Positions 48,186 to 60,500 of a stretch of 64,000 nt of DNA are shown here, piece by piece. The position numbers were made by a program, and so were the translations under genes. The notes beneath the pieces are model-generated. The model did not search any database. It saw only the letters and a list, made by a program, of their open reading frames with translations, and had not been told where the DNA came from. The stretch's first letter is position 1. Each line of letters begins with the position of its first letter. Source of the stretch: Phragmites australis (taxonomy: Eukaryota > Streptophyta > Magnoliopsida > Poales > Poaceae); NCBI RefSeq assembly GCF_958298935.1, contig NC_084921.1, positions 53,245,001 through 53,309,000 on the forward strand. The letters are read 5' to 3'.

Positions 48186-48248
48186 TGCAGTTGCTAGTCC
48201 TATAAAATGCACAAGTTTTGGCAGATCCGACCCCGATATCCACCGTCC

Positions 48249-49150
48249 ATCCGAGTTGATCAAACGGTCACCGTGCAAAGTTAAACCATGTTTCTCCTTT
48301 CAAAAATATATTTAATCTCCCATTATTTGTCTTCTATAATTAGACATCCAATATTTATCTTCTATGTATTCCAAAAATACATTCAATCTTCCATTATTTG
48401 TATTTCATACCTAGACATCTAATATTTGACTTTCATATATTCACTACTGGATTTCTCCAGATGGTGCGCCGTCTCCCGTACTTCACCTACACCACCAACT
48501 TTCTGGAGAGGGTGCGTAGCTGCCCGCATGTCGCCTCTACCGCCATCTACCATAGAGGCTGCCTCTATCGTGCTATCTTTACATAAATGTACTATGCAAT
48601 AATTATTTTCATCCCCTCACAAATCGATCATCATCTCGATTCTCCTCACAGCATTGCTACAGACAGATAACTATGGATGATACAGTCCCCTTCACCCTCC
48701 TGTCCAAGTACTCGTCATTCTCCTTCCTCCTAAAATTCATTCTCCTCCCTCTTAAAATTACATAATTATTAAGCTACATGCACCAACTAGTTTACCCCAA
48801 AACCTATGCTGATAGATAAAGATGAGTAATTCACTTATATTTCAACATTTTCTCTCACGTAGAGTCTCTCTCAGGCCTTAGACGAGAAAATAGGAGTCGG
48901 CTGCAAATTATTGTTTAATTGTGACCATCAGGATTCGAACTCGAGATATCTTCCCTTGATACCATATTGAGTTGCATGCACCAACTAATTTACTTAAAAG
49001 CTTAAGTTGCAAGGAAATATGAGCAATTTACTTATACTTCAATAATAATCATGTTATGAATTTCGTGTATTCAAATCTCTCTTTTGTTATACTATTTTTT
49101 TTTACTTCTTTAAATTACTATATATCATGAATTGATTCAATGTATGTCGT
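48249..49150 (+). repeat. Direct repeat, copy 2, split by a SMART element
   Basis: This is the second copy of the repeat at 47655. Its left part runs to 48766 and the right part resumes at 49050 with CATGTTATGAATTTCGTGTA, matching CATATTGTGAAATTTGTGTA at 48079 in copy 1. Copy 2 also has an extra internal stretch near 48370-48420 that repeats its own neighbour at about 48310-48360 (ATTATTTGT...TAGACATC). Confidence 0.8.
48767..49044 (-). mobile_element. SMART-type miniature LTR retrotransposon, 278 bp
   Basis: Two direct terminal repeats of about 80 bp (48767-48847 and 48965-49044) share GCATGCACCAACTANTTTAC-type wording and AAGTATAAGTAAATT-type ends (minus strand). Directly inside the right copy, on the minus strand, is TGGTATCA, the start of a Met-tRNA primer-binding site, so the right copy is the 5' LTR. 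The 117-bp interior is non-coding. A perfect 5-bp target-site duplication, ATAAT, lies at 48762-48766 and 49045-49049. Size and layout match the SMART/TRIM class of very small LTR elements. The insertion splits the flanking repeat cleanly. Confidence 0.88.
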
Positions 49151-49159
49151 TACTAGTTG

Positions 49160-50190
49160 TATATAAGAATATAGTTAATTATGGTATTTAAGAATTATCC
49201 CTATCACTTATAGATAGCACAACCGATAAACTTAAAAAAAACACCCTATTTATAACACACCCTCCAATTTTAATATGGACACACGTGTAATAAGTTGCAA
49301 GCGTGTTGGAGTGCATGAATAGACTGTCTACTGATTAGTAGTCAACTTTTGTGTCTTCTCATTCTCTCTCCACTACGTGTGTCAAAATCTGATGCATAGT
49401 AGATGGAGCTTGCAGTTTTCTCTTTCCGCCACATCTACCAGGTGCTTTAACATACCTCATAGCGTGTAGTTTCGACACCACATGCAGTGTGGGCCCAATG
49501 TGAAATAAAAAAAAATACAGGTCTTCTCAACCACCGCTTCATCCCTCCCCTGCCTTTGCGCAAGAAAATTTTCCTTCTCCTTTGCTTTCTTCCCTCATCA
49601 GGAAATTGATCTCTGCACCTCCCACAAAATTGAGGTCGCTTTCCCCAAATCTTGATCCCATATCACTTCTCTCTCATGGATCTGGTGAAATCGGAAGGAG
49701 GCGTTATGCCTGGTGCCTAGTGAAGGCCACTCGATGGGAACGAAATGCAGAGATAGAATCACGGGAAGGGCGCTACCATGGAACGATCCAGACTGCAGAA
49801 GGCGCTGCCATGGGGACGAAGGAGGTGGAGTCTAGTGCCACGGGGAGGTGCCAGACAACCAGCTGAGGCATGTGAGAGCGCCATGAATGCGATGCCTTGC
49901 TGCTCCTCCCCCAGCCCATCAAGATCCTCGAGACTCGATACAGTCCATGAAGAAGTAGCGCTCAGGTTTGTGTTGATTCTTTTGGGGTTCTTAATAAGTA
50001 GTTTGAATTTTGATTTTTTTTTTATCGATTTGAGGTTTTAAATAAGACGATTCTTGCACCAGTAATGAAATGCATGAGATTAAATTGAATAAGTTAAGTA
50101 CAAACAAACAATGGAATGCATGAGATGAAAGTAGAAATATAAACTAATTCATTACACTTGGACCATGATAAAATGCACACAAACTAAATG
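49160..50190. other. Non-coding stretch before the Harbinger relic
   Basis: No family features in any frame. The 87-94 codon plus-strand frames at 49582-50041 look accidental. It may hold the unrecognised left end of the Harbinger element. Confidence 0.4.
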
Positions 50191-50193
50191 CTG

Positions 50194-51120
50194 CTAAGCT
50201 TGATCTCCTCCTTCAAAAGATGACGCTCCTCCAAATTTCTGCCATATATGCTCAACCAAGTCCTCCTTGAGATGACAATGCATATCTCGATCTCGAATAT
50301 CTTCTTCTACCTACAGTACCCTGGAAAATCCATGAATTAGTCCATGTTCGTATCCAGCTAATGGTGTAGATGAGCTGTCCTAGTCATACTCGCTCTGATA
50401 GTCGTGGTCATACTGAACTCTGTAAGAATACCTTTCATCCTCCACAACCATATTATGCAGTATAATACATGCATACATGATATCAGCAAGTGATCGCATT
50501 TGCCACATGTGTGCCGGGTTACGCAAAATGGCAAAGCAAGCTTGCAAAATACCAAATGCATGTTTGACGTCTTTTCTTGCTCCTTCTTGATGTTCCATAA
50601 ACAATTTGTCTTTCTCACATTGAGGCAATGGGATTATTTTCACAAATGTAGCCTACTCTGGATAAATACCATCTACTAGGTAGTACCCCATGTTGTATTC
50701 ATTCCCATTGATAGTAAAATGAATCTCTGGAGCTCTTGCTTGCATTACTTCAGTGAACAAAGGTGACCGGTTTAGGACATTGATGTCATTGTTTGACCTG
50801 GGAACACCGAAAAATGCATGCCATATCCAAAGGTCATGTGAAGCAACAACTTCTAGCATGACGGTGGATACTCTTTGATGCCTACGGGTTTACTACCTTT
50901 GTCATGCCACTGGAAAACTTTTTCAATCCCAATGCATGTAATCTAGGCTTCCCAATATGCCAGGAAAACAACGAGCTTGACCTATATGAAGTAATTGTTG
51001 GATGTCTTTACTTGTGGGGCTTCTTAGATATTCTTGACCAAAATTTGCCTCAACCTGAGCTCGAATTTGTGCCTCGATTTGAGCTTCCATTGGATCATTG
51101 ATTAAATCCAAAAAAAACTC
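50194..51120 (-). pseudogene. PIF/Harbinger DDE transposase, dead
   Basis: One minus-strand frame can be followed to a TAG at 50194-50196, but with several internal stops (for example after GSLDYMHWD, after LVDGIYPE and after QSEYD). The transposase core is clear: EYLRSPTSKDIQQLL, GSLDYMHWD (first Asp), LWIWHAFFGVPRSNNDINVL (second Asp), RKDVKHAFGILQACFAILR and the C-terminal DLVEHIWQKFGG. The Glu usual at DVERAFG is Lys here, so the third catalytic residue is lost. The N-terminal DNA-binding half appears deleted: the text jumps from an Ala/Gln-rich start to NFGQEYLR. It lies behind ORF1 on the same strand, as in autonomous Harbinger elements. Confidence 0.85.
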
Positions 51121-51509
51121 TTGGATGTTACCAACCTGATCTTCAGGGACATTAGTCTAGGAGTTTGGTTCTATAGTTTGCTGGCTGAAATAGTATAGTG
51201 GAAAATATGTTTAGAAGTGGTCTGGACGTGGTGGACTGAATCCTCTATATATATAGGGGAGTTTTCAACAGCTAGCTCTTAACTGCCCCATTAAATATTT
51301 TCCCAACAGCTAACTCTCAACTGCTCTATTAAATGTGCCCTAGTAAATGCAATCTAATGTATGAATTTAGAAAAAAAGACAGAAATGTTCATTCCATACA
51401 ATTCACATACATAATCATCAACAGAATAAGTAGTAAAGTACAAATTAAACTGGAGACTGGAAACCTACTTCTAGCAACACAATAAGTAGTAAAGTACAAA
51501 TTAAGCTTC

Positions 51510-52789
51510 TCAAAGAAAAAACTCTCCAGCTAAGTAAGCCACCACTTGTTCATATCGTGCCTTTGCAATTTCATCAAAATCTGAAATATCTTTATCAATT
51601 AGTTGTAGGTACTTTTTCAATTTTTCATTCTTTGCCTTCTCTTTCTCAGCTGCAACCATTTCTTTGTCAGCTTCAGCTTGAACAAGTGCGGCATCAGCCA
51701 TTTTTTCTGCAACAATCGACTTCTGCATTTGAAGTTCATTGAATTGCTGCAAATTTTCATCTATAAAGCTGTTGCCTTCTGAAAATTGTGACTTCCCTTT
51801 CACTTTGCCCTTCCTTTTGGCTTTCGCTAACTTCTGTCCCGGTGGTCTAAGAGTATCAGTGTCTTAAATTGAACAAGTGTAACCTTCTGATTCATTTAGC
51901 CTAGCTCTCTTGTACATTTCTTCAAGTGGGTAAGCTGTACCCCATTTAGGTTGGTCTTTCACCTGCCTCCACTAATGTTCAAAGGGAAATGACCTTTTCT
52001 TTTTCGCAACTGACATGTACTTTGCACGAACTTTCTCCATGAGCTGATCTTCAGATTGGCCGCTAGCATATGTTCTCTTCATCTCATTGTAGATTCCATT
52101 AAACTTGTTTACTAAAGGGATAGTCTTGGTCCAATGATTTTCGCGTTGTGTTGTTCTTCTTCTTTGCTCTTTGGGTGTATGCATGTTGTATTCATCTGCA
52201 ACTTCCTTCCAATAGCGCTCATACTTCTTTGAATTGCCTTGAACTGAATCATTTGAATTTTTTAACTAAGAACTTACTAACCGTAGGTTCTGCTCTTCAG
52301 TCCAAAGTTGAGGCCCTGATTTCTTTTCATTATCATATGAGCTTCTCTCACTCTCCCCTGCAATCTGAATTACAGGACTTTGGGTGTTGGCTGCGCTCCG
52401 GACACTAGAGAAGCTGAAGCAATCAGGCTGCTCTCATCAACTCATGAACTGCTGCCTCCACTAGCTCCAAAGAAAGCCATGGATCCAACTACATATGATG
52501 GACCGTTGACTGCAAAGGCACCAATCACTCACTGTAGGTAGTTTTCCATACTGAGACCTCCATGATAGCTTGTTGGTGTGGAAGAGAAGTCTTGATAGCT
52601 TGATTGGCCTCCAAAGGGATTGAAATTGTGTGGGTAACCATGGAAATTCGAGGGCATCTATGGGGGTGGATACTTCATGGAATAGTGGTGTGGATGAAAA
52701 TTGAGCTAATGTTGTAGGTTTGGATCATTTGGATCAGAACTAGTGTTAGAGTTGAGCAAATTTGTGAAACTTGGTGAAGAGTTCTCCAT
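51510..52789 (-). pseudogene. Harbinger ORF1 (Myb/trihelix-like, NAM-associated C-terminus), dead
   Basis: It starts at MENSSPSFTNLL (52789) and passes through Pro/His/Asn-rich N-terminal sequence with stops. The Myb/SANT-like region is in two frames around 51972-52260 (KYERYWKEVADEYN-like wording, then NKFNGIYNEMKR). FPFEH is followed by a stop at about 51972, then KDQPKWGTAYPLEEMY. The Lys/Glu-rich coiled-coil tail is at 51510-51803 (VAEKMADAALVQAEADKEM). Such ORF1 proteins help Harbinger transposases bind DNA. Stops and frameshifts make it non-functional. Terminal inverted repeats were not located. Confidence 0.8.
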
Positions 52790-52859
52790 GTCTACATGAT
52801 GTAGCTATGTGTTCTTCATTGGTTGTATGAATTTATACCGGAGTTTTATGAGACCGGTC

Positions 52860-55100
52860 TCTGTGACCGTTGATAAGTAAATGAGACCAACGACCATTCT
52901 TCAGCTGCTAGACGAAAAATCATTTTATATTTATCTGGCACCGGTGCATGTAGTTGCTCCGGCGCTAGCTTTTTTTTCAATCACCAGCACCTATAGTGAT
53001 GAGCTTTGGTGCCTGATAGGGAATATTCCTTCAAACACCGTTTTCAAGCTCAAGCTGTGGCTACTCTAAGTAGCTGATGTGCATTGTTTGGAGTGATTAA
53101 GGAAAGTAAGCGAGCAATAGTACCTAATGATTAGACGTCCTCTGACGACAAAAGGCAATTTTTGATAATCTATGTGGAATAAGTGAATCTTGATCTGATT
53201 AAGGACTTGACGATAGTTGATTAGCAGTTCACGCCACACAATTCTGGAGCCGTCGCTTTTCTTGCTTCGTGAAGTTGTTGTACGTTTCTGCGAACTCCAG
53301 TCATTAACTCCCTTCGTTTTCTTCGCTTTTTACTGGAATCCTTCTCCGTTTTCTTGTCAGCGACTCGTATTCTTCGCTCTCGATCATCTGCCATTCTTTA
53401 TCAACCTCGTTCGGAATTGGAAGTGGAAGCTAGGCCTTGGAGAATGCTTTCGAGTTCGTACACTGTTGCGACGTAGACGAGTCGTAGCATACCAGTGGCA
53501 AATATAGCCCGATCCAAGGGCAGAAACTGCATTCTTGTTTTAGTTATTTTCAAGATTGCATCTGCATCTGCGCAATAGCTATGTCGTTTGCTTCGACGTT
53601 AGCACCGGTAGGACAATTGTGTAGGGCAGATGCATGTTAGCATGTTCTTATCCACCGGCACATGGCATCAACATCTAGTACTACTGAAACTCCTGGTGCA
53701 AAACTCGTGCTTGCGTTTCTTTGCAAAATCTATCGTTTATTCGTTTTCCTTTTGTGTTCCCATTAGTATCTGTCGCTGTACGGTGACAGGTCATGGTGCA
53801 GTGAGAATATGTCACCGGCAAATCGTTTGGTGGCGCGCTCCACTTTGCAGTAGCAGAAGAAAAAACAGTAGTACCGTACAGGCACAACGTACTACACAAG
53901 TTAATATAGCCAATGCGACTTATGAAGACTGAATATAATTTGATCTCGAAAAGGAGCTACAAATTGATTAGAGGCAAAAATCGTGTTTCCTAAGTGTACT
54001 GGAAATCGCAGGCAGCCGGCGAAGTTAGCGGTGAGGTGTCTGGCTTCCGAAGGGGTTCGTCGGTTCCCAGGCTTAGATGAAAGGTCTTGGGAGGAGGTCG
54101 GCCAGACTACGGCGGTGGGCGGGGCAGGGAGATGACGGGGCGCCTCCAAGCATGGTGGCGCTGGTGGCGGGAGAGAGAAATCAACGGCCATGCACCACCG
54201 GGTTAGCTCGGCGCGGATGGCAATGGCACATCCGGAGGGGAGCTGCCGAAGATGGAAGAGTGCGAGCAGGGAAAGACAAACAGCGTTGCTGGAGCGTAAC
54301 AGGGAGAACGTCGTCGCTGGAGACAAAACAGAGAACAAGAGGTTGAAGAAAGATTGTAAGATCTATCTCTAATAATATTTTCTTCATTTTATTTTCTTCT
54401 TGATTCACTTCTTCTTTATTTTTATGTTATTTATTTTCTCTTTAAAGGAATTTATGAATAGAAAGAGGGAATCTCAAGGTGAAAAAAATTAGAGAATCTT
54501 TTTGTGAATAGAAAAAAAAATGGTCAGAGCACTGAAAATAACAAAAAGCACTTTACGAAAGAAACAAAACTCGCCAAAAAAAAAAACTTTCAGTCCGTGC
54601 AAGTAATGGAGTGCTTGGAAGTGAACGAGCGTTCTATACGTTATGTTCGTCGTTTTCCACCAGCCGAAACAGCTATCAATTTTATCTTTTGTACGATCGC
54701 AAATCCGTCCAGTTTAGTTTGTTGCTAGGCTCAATCGTTTACGAGTTAGTTGGTCGCAAAAGCTTACTCTTATCCTTCACCAATCAGAAGTCAGAACACG
54801 GGAGGAACTAGTTCGTCGTTAGAGTAGCGATGATTGCAGCCCGGTTTGGTGGCAAAACGGCATCTTGATCTAAGGAATGCATTGCATGGTGACCAGGTTT
54901 CTACAAAAGCCGCCTCGCGGAGCGCCGAAAGGACGCCTTTCGGCTGTGCTGACTTTTCATGGACATGTGGAGGGACCAACCAGAACTCCCGCGACCAGCA
55001 CGCCCTTCTTCGTCAGGAAACAAACAAGGCCGCGCTCAGCAACAACGCAACAGGTGATGGACCAACCTGGCAAACAGCCAGAACTCACCCAGACGTGGGC
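52860..55100. other. Non-coding or unassigned DNA
   Basis: Frames of up to 145 codons (minus, 53901-54338) and 100 codons (plus, 53630-53932) show no recognisable domain. The segment 54000-54340 is GC-rich and open on both strands. Nothing can be called with confidence. Confidence 0.45.
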
Positions 55101-55112
55101 TCAAAACCCTCA

Positions 55113-55320
55113 TCATTTTAGGTCAATTTTGTTTCCTTTATATTCTTGATTTTAAATTGTGGATTATAAATTGTAGAAGTTCAACTTGAGTAGATTATAG
55201 TTTATACCATAATTCAGATATATATTTACAAAACTTATTTTCAAAATCTAACTATTTATTTACAGAATCCACAATATACAATTTAGAATCTACAATCTAA
55301 ATGTAAACAAACAGGGCATT
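55113..55320. mobile_element. Probable MITE
   Basis: The ends TTTTGTTTCCTTTATATTC (left) and AATGTAAACAAACAGGG (right) are partial inverted matches. Mirrored blocks TTTAAATTGTGGATTATAAA and AATCCACAATATACAATTTA lie inside. AT-rich, non-coding. Confidence 0.5.
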
Positions 55321-55921
55321 AGCCTGTTAAGAGATTTGGAGAGAACCTAATAAAGGACTTTGACAGAAAGAGCAGCGCCCCACATAATCATTCAGAAAGT
55401 TAACGACAAAGCGGATCTCGGTTTTTTTGAGGTCCAGACATTTTTTGTCATGTCTTGTCGTTTTCGGCTGTACTGTGGCCCATCGGGCCTTCTTATCTAT
55501 TAATATAACTGGCAGCTGTAACGCCGGTTCGTTAAAAAAATAGAAACAAACAAGCTTGGGAGTTTCTTATTCGGTATGCCAACTGACCTAACCTGAATGT
55601 TTTGGTTGGAGGCAAAGGTAGCGGTGAGATGGCAGCATGTGCAGGATGACAGTGGTAGACGCAGGGTATGTGATTGTTAGCAGCTCAGATATTCCGTCCA
55701 ACAGTGAGGGATAGCAACGGGTGTGCAGATTTAGCCAAAATTCACCCGTCGCGAAACTTAAAGTGAAAACCTTCGAAACCCAGTAGGATAAAGGAGGAGC
55801 TGAGGAGGCGGATGAACGGTGGAGGGGGCGGCCGGGAGGTGGCGGTGTGGCTGGGCACAGAGGGGCAACTAAGAGCGGAGGGGCAGTCGGGCGGTGGTGG
55901 TAGATTCGTGGAAGGGCAGAG

Positions 55922-56690
55922 TGTCACATTCTAATTTTCAATTTTCTTAATTTTTTAAAAAAAATCAAGATTTGATTATAGATTAAAATTGGAATAGGAA
56001 AAACATATTTTCTAAATTTGTTCCTATGTATTCATGCTAGAAATAGGCATATAAGGTTTTATTTTTGAGTTTCTCTGGATTTTCTTGAATTTTAGTCTAG
56101 CTCATTTAGGATTTATTTGAGCTATATTTAATTTTAAAATATCAAATGTTTTCATAGTTAAAAATATTTTTATTTGGCTTCTAAATGTTTTCAAAGGCTT
56201 ATCAGATTTTATAGAACTGTTAGGCTTCAATTTGTGTTTTATTTGGATTCTACTTGTTTATTTCATTTTCTGAACATTCCTAAAAATCAAAGAAAAACCT
56301 AAACTCATTTTGGCCTGTCCCAAGCCTCCGCCTGCCTATATATGTCTCCCGTGATCTCCTCGTGTTTTCCCATCAAGCAAGTCATCGAATCCAATGCATC
56401 TCGCCTAGATTCAATCGTCGCCGCCGCCATTAGCGCCACCCTCGGTCTATCTCGCCACCACGTCGTTCCAGTACCGTCCAGCCTCACCCAAGCCCACTAA
56501 TAGAACTACCTACCTTTGCCAAAGCTCGTGCCACCATCGCCTTCGTCTCTTGACCACCGGAACTGCTTCCCTAATGTGGTTCAAGCCGTCCTGTCCCTGC
56601 GCTTCGTGAGTCTATCTGCAAAATCATCCACTTGACCCGTCGTTCTGGAGATCCTATCCCATCCGTGAGTCTACTTGCAAAAATGTGCAT
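55922..56690 (+). repeat. Possible 5' part of a gypsy LTR
   Basis: It starts TGTCACATTC and runs through AT-rich sequence to a CT-rich leader-like region near 56330-56690, as in long gypsy LTRs of grasses. No matching end was found; a copia-type tail begins behind it. Confidence 0.35.
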
Positions 56691-56916
56691 TATTAAGGGG
56701 GGAGGGGGCATTTGATTTTATGTTTTTGAGTTGTTGTTACTCTTTTGAGGTTTTTGAATTGTCTTTACCTCTCTTAGGCCTTTTACAACCTCCCTTATAC
56801 TAAGTGGCATGTTTTTACTCTTTCTTAAGTTTTTGGTTACTTGGATGAGCCTATCTTCTTCAAACCAAAATCTTTGCATTTTGAGGTGTTGTCAATGCAC
56901 TCATCAAGGGGGAGAT

Positions 56917-57431
56917 TGAGAAACCAAGTTGAAATGTGTCTTGGTTTATATGTGATGAGTGATTAACAAAGTTGTTGATTTGGTTTGTTGAGTTCTGGAT
57001 TGCTTAAGCTTGGTTTGAGCATTTTGATTATGGACTAATTGGGGTTAGAGTTAGAGAAATGTGTTTGCTTATCTCATGGTGTGCAGGTGATAGATGAAAC
57101 TTGACGGTCAATGGCGGATGAATGGGGCTAAGCGTGTGCTTGGTGCCGGACGATCTAGGAGGCCGGGCGGAGTTGTTTCTTTCGGTGATTGTCTCTTTGT
57201 TTTATTCTTCGTTCAAGTTTCAAACTTTTATGTTCAAAGACACACGGAATAGTCTTGAATAGAGCCTATGGTTTATATTTTATCTCTTTCTCGTTTTATC
57301 TCTCTAAAGTTTATCCTTCCGTTTGTTCGTTTCTTAGGAGTGTTAGGTGAATAAAGAGTAGGTTATCTATTTCACAAAAAATTTGTAAGTCACACATTCA
57401 ACTCCTCTATTCATCATTGTCGATCCTACAT
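56917..57431 (+). repeat. Copia (SIRE-type) LTR relic behind a polypurine tract
   Basis: CAAGGGGGAGAT precedes TGAGAAACCAAGTTG at 56917. The block ends near CGATCCTACA at 57430, similar in kind to GATCCTTTCA at the end of the first LTR. Upstream sequence (56690-56905, TTTTTGAG and GGGGGGAGGGGGC runs) fits the spacer behind a SIRE pol/env region. It is short for this family, so it is probably internally deleted. Confidence 0.55.
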
Positions 57432-57510
57432 ACACGATGTGATTAATTTGTAAGTCGCATATTCACCTCCTCTATTCATCATTGTCGATCCTACAAACAC
57501 GATGTGATTC
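57381..57510. repeat. Tandem 65-bp duplication at the LTR end
   Basis: 57381-57445 and 57446-57510 are near-identical (about five differences). Each starts ATTTGTAAGTC and contains CTCTATTCATCATTGTCGAT and ACACGATGTGATT. The duplication covers the LTR's 3' end and joins directly to gypsy gag sequence. Confidence 0.9.
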
Positions 57511-60500
57511 CTAGATGAGTATCATGATGACATTAAATCTATTGTTGCTGTTTAGAGACGTTCGAATTTGGATGTTGTTTGTGCATTGGCTCTTTTGCAG
57601 GAGGAAATCGCATATGTGAGCAAGCGCAAGAAGTTTAAGAAGCCTGATGCACCATACTTTTTGAAGCAATTGCCATGTGGGCCATTGCCTCTGCCACCGC
57701 CACCAAAGTTCGACAAGGCGGAGTACTCGAGTTCAGCGCAGGACAGGCACGGTCTAGATGCAACAAAAGCACAGACACCTAAGGACAAGATGGAAGCTCT
57801 GCGTGCCTACCATCGTGTCAGGGGTCTATGTCTGCGATATGCAGAGAAGTGGAGCCACGATCATCGATGCATGTCCACGGTTTTGTTGCACACTATGGAG
57901 GAGATATGGGAGCTATTCAATTGTGAAGACAATGAGTGCACATCGCAGGAGGGTGATCCGGTGGAAGGTACACTGATGGCAATTTTTGGCAATGCTGTCG
58001 ATGCAGCGCAGTCACCCAGCACATTGAAAATGGCCGGCAAGATTTAGCACTTTGAGCTACTTGTTTTGATAGATTCAGGCATCTACCACTCTTTCATCAG
58101 TAGTCAAGTCACTGGTCAGTTACAAGGAGGCTCGAGTATGCAGTAGCAAATACGGGTCCAAGTAGCCAATGGTCAAGTTCTGGTGTGTGACAGAGAATTG
58201 CATCAAGTTCAGTGGTTTCTGGATGTGCATGAGTTTCAGTCTACTCTGAAAATTTTTCCATTACAAAATTATGATCTGGTGGTCAGAATGCATTGGTTGG
58301 CATGTTACAATCCTATGAAAGTGAATTGGGACCTTAAATGGATGCAGATTCCTTACAAAGGAATGACAATCACGTTGCAAGGCTTCTTCACTGAAGTGTC
58401 GGAGTGCACCGTCGTGCATGTCTTCATATTTTTGAATTGCCGGACAGTGAACATTAGTTAGTGTTTGGTCTGTCAGAAGAGATTTAGCACTTGATCAGCA
58501 AATACCTGGATACCACCCTCCAGAGCTTGTGATCACGTGATTCCTCTAGTACCTGGAGCTCGGTCGGTGAATGTACAACCTTATCGCTATGCCTCGACTC
58601 TGAAAACTGAGATTGAACATCAGATAACAGAAATGTTGGAGAACAGGGTGATTCAACCGAGCACAAACACCTTCTCATATTCGGTGGTTTTGGTGAAAAA
58701 GAAGGATGGAACGTGGCGTTTCTGCGTGGACTACATGCATCTCAATGCTCACTATGAAGATCAATTATACAGTGCCTGTCACTGACGAGTTCTTGGATGA
58801 ACTTGCAAAGGTGTGCTTTTTTTCCAATTTAGATCATCGTGCTGGTTATCATCAGATCCGATTGGCGTTAGGAGAGGAGCATAAGATGACATTCCAAACA
58901 CACGACAACCACTTCGAGTTCAAGGTAATGGCATTCTGACTCGCGGGCACACCAGCTACATTCGATGGTGCCATGCATGTTACTCTAGCTCCCTTGTATC
59001 GCAAGAGCGTGTTGGTATTTTTCGATGATATCTTGATATACAGCTGCACATGGGAATCTCATCTGGTTCACTTGGAAGAGTTCCTGCAATTGCTACAGAA
59101 AAATCATTGGCAAATCAGGCTTAGTAAGTGTGCCTTCAGTAAACAGAAAATTGCTCATTTGGGTCATGTGATTAGAAATCAAGGCATGGCCACTGATGAA
59201 ACTAATATTGCCGCTATCAAGTTCTGGCATGTACCTGCTAATGCAAAAGAATTGCGCAGCTTCTTGGGCTTAGCGGCTATTGCAGGAAATTCGTCAGGAA
59301 TTTTGGGGTAATTAGCCAGCCGCTATTCCATCTCTTTAAGAAAAATGCAGTGTTCACTTGGATATCTGATCACCTAACAGCATTCCAGACCGTAAAAGAA
59401 GCTTTGTGTTCGACACCCGTGTTAGCGCTCCCTAATTTTTCTAAGCCTTTCGGTATTGAGACCAATGCTTCTGATTATGGTGTGGATGATTGCTATTACA
59501 GGAAGGTCATCCGCTTGCATTTGTCAGCAAGGCACTTGAACCCCGAACCCGTGGACCGTTGACTTACGAAACATAGTATTTAGCCAAATTGATTGCTGTT
59601 GAGAAATGGAGATCTTATCTATAGCATGCCGAGTTTCTGATCTACGCTGATCAATGAAGTTTTGTTCAGTTGAATGAGCAGCGCCTCCATACACAATGGC
59701 CGCAGAAGGTGTTCACTAAGTTGTTGTGCTTGCAATATTGCATTGTGTATAAAAAGGGCGTCGATAACAAAGTTGTCGATGCGCTATCTTGGCGACCTGC
59801 ATCTGTCGTGCCCCTGATGGATATGTCGGGTTGGAGCCCCCAATGGGTAGAAGAGGTGGTACAAAGCTATGGTGATGACCCATATGCCCAACAGGTGTTA
59901 AGTAAACTTGCTATCTCACCATCTACCGCTGGTAAATTTCGGTTACAGTCTGGACTCATCAGACACAAGGGCAGAGTGTGGCTTGGCAACAACAAGCATC
60001 TGCAATAGAAGGTGATTTTAGCGATGCATGGCAGTGCCATTGGGGGCACTCAAGATTTCATGTTACTTATCGAAAGATCAAGAAGCTGTTTTTTGGGAAG
60101 GCATGAAGCTGGTTTCAAGATGAACTCAACCTCAAAAAGGCCACTCCATATTGAATTAGGGCTCTTAGCCATTGAGACCTCCACTCGCAAAATCAGCAGT
60201 TTGTGGCATCTTGTACTGTGTGCCAGCAAGCAAAGCCTGACAGATATCGTTACCCAGGGTTGCTACAACCATTGCCTCTTCCTAAACAAGCTTGGCAGAT
60301 TATATCGATGGATTTCATCGAAGGATTGCCCTAATCCAATTTGGCTACTTGCATCATGTGGTAGTTGATAAGTTCTCTAGGTATACTCACTTTTTGCCCT
60401 TATCTCATCATTCACGGCTGCCAAGGTTGCTCGAGTTTTCCTAGATAACATATACAAGCTACACGGTATGCCTGAATCTATTATTTCAGATAGAGATAAG

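Noticed and set aside
48925..48960. tRNA-like B box (GAGTTCGAATCC on the minus strand)
   Set aside because: It lies inside the SMART element; no A box, acceptor stem or cloverleaf can be formed around it.
53901..54338. 145-codon minus-strand ORF as a possible gene
   Set aside because: Low-complexity Pro/Ala/Leu composition, GC-rich DNA and open frames on the other strand; no homology recognised.
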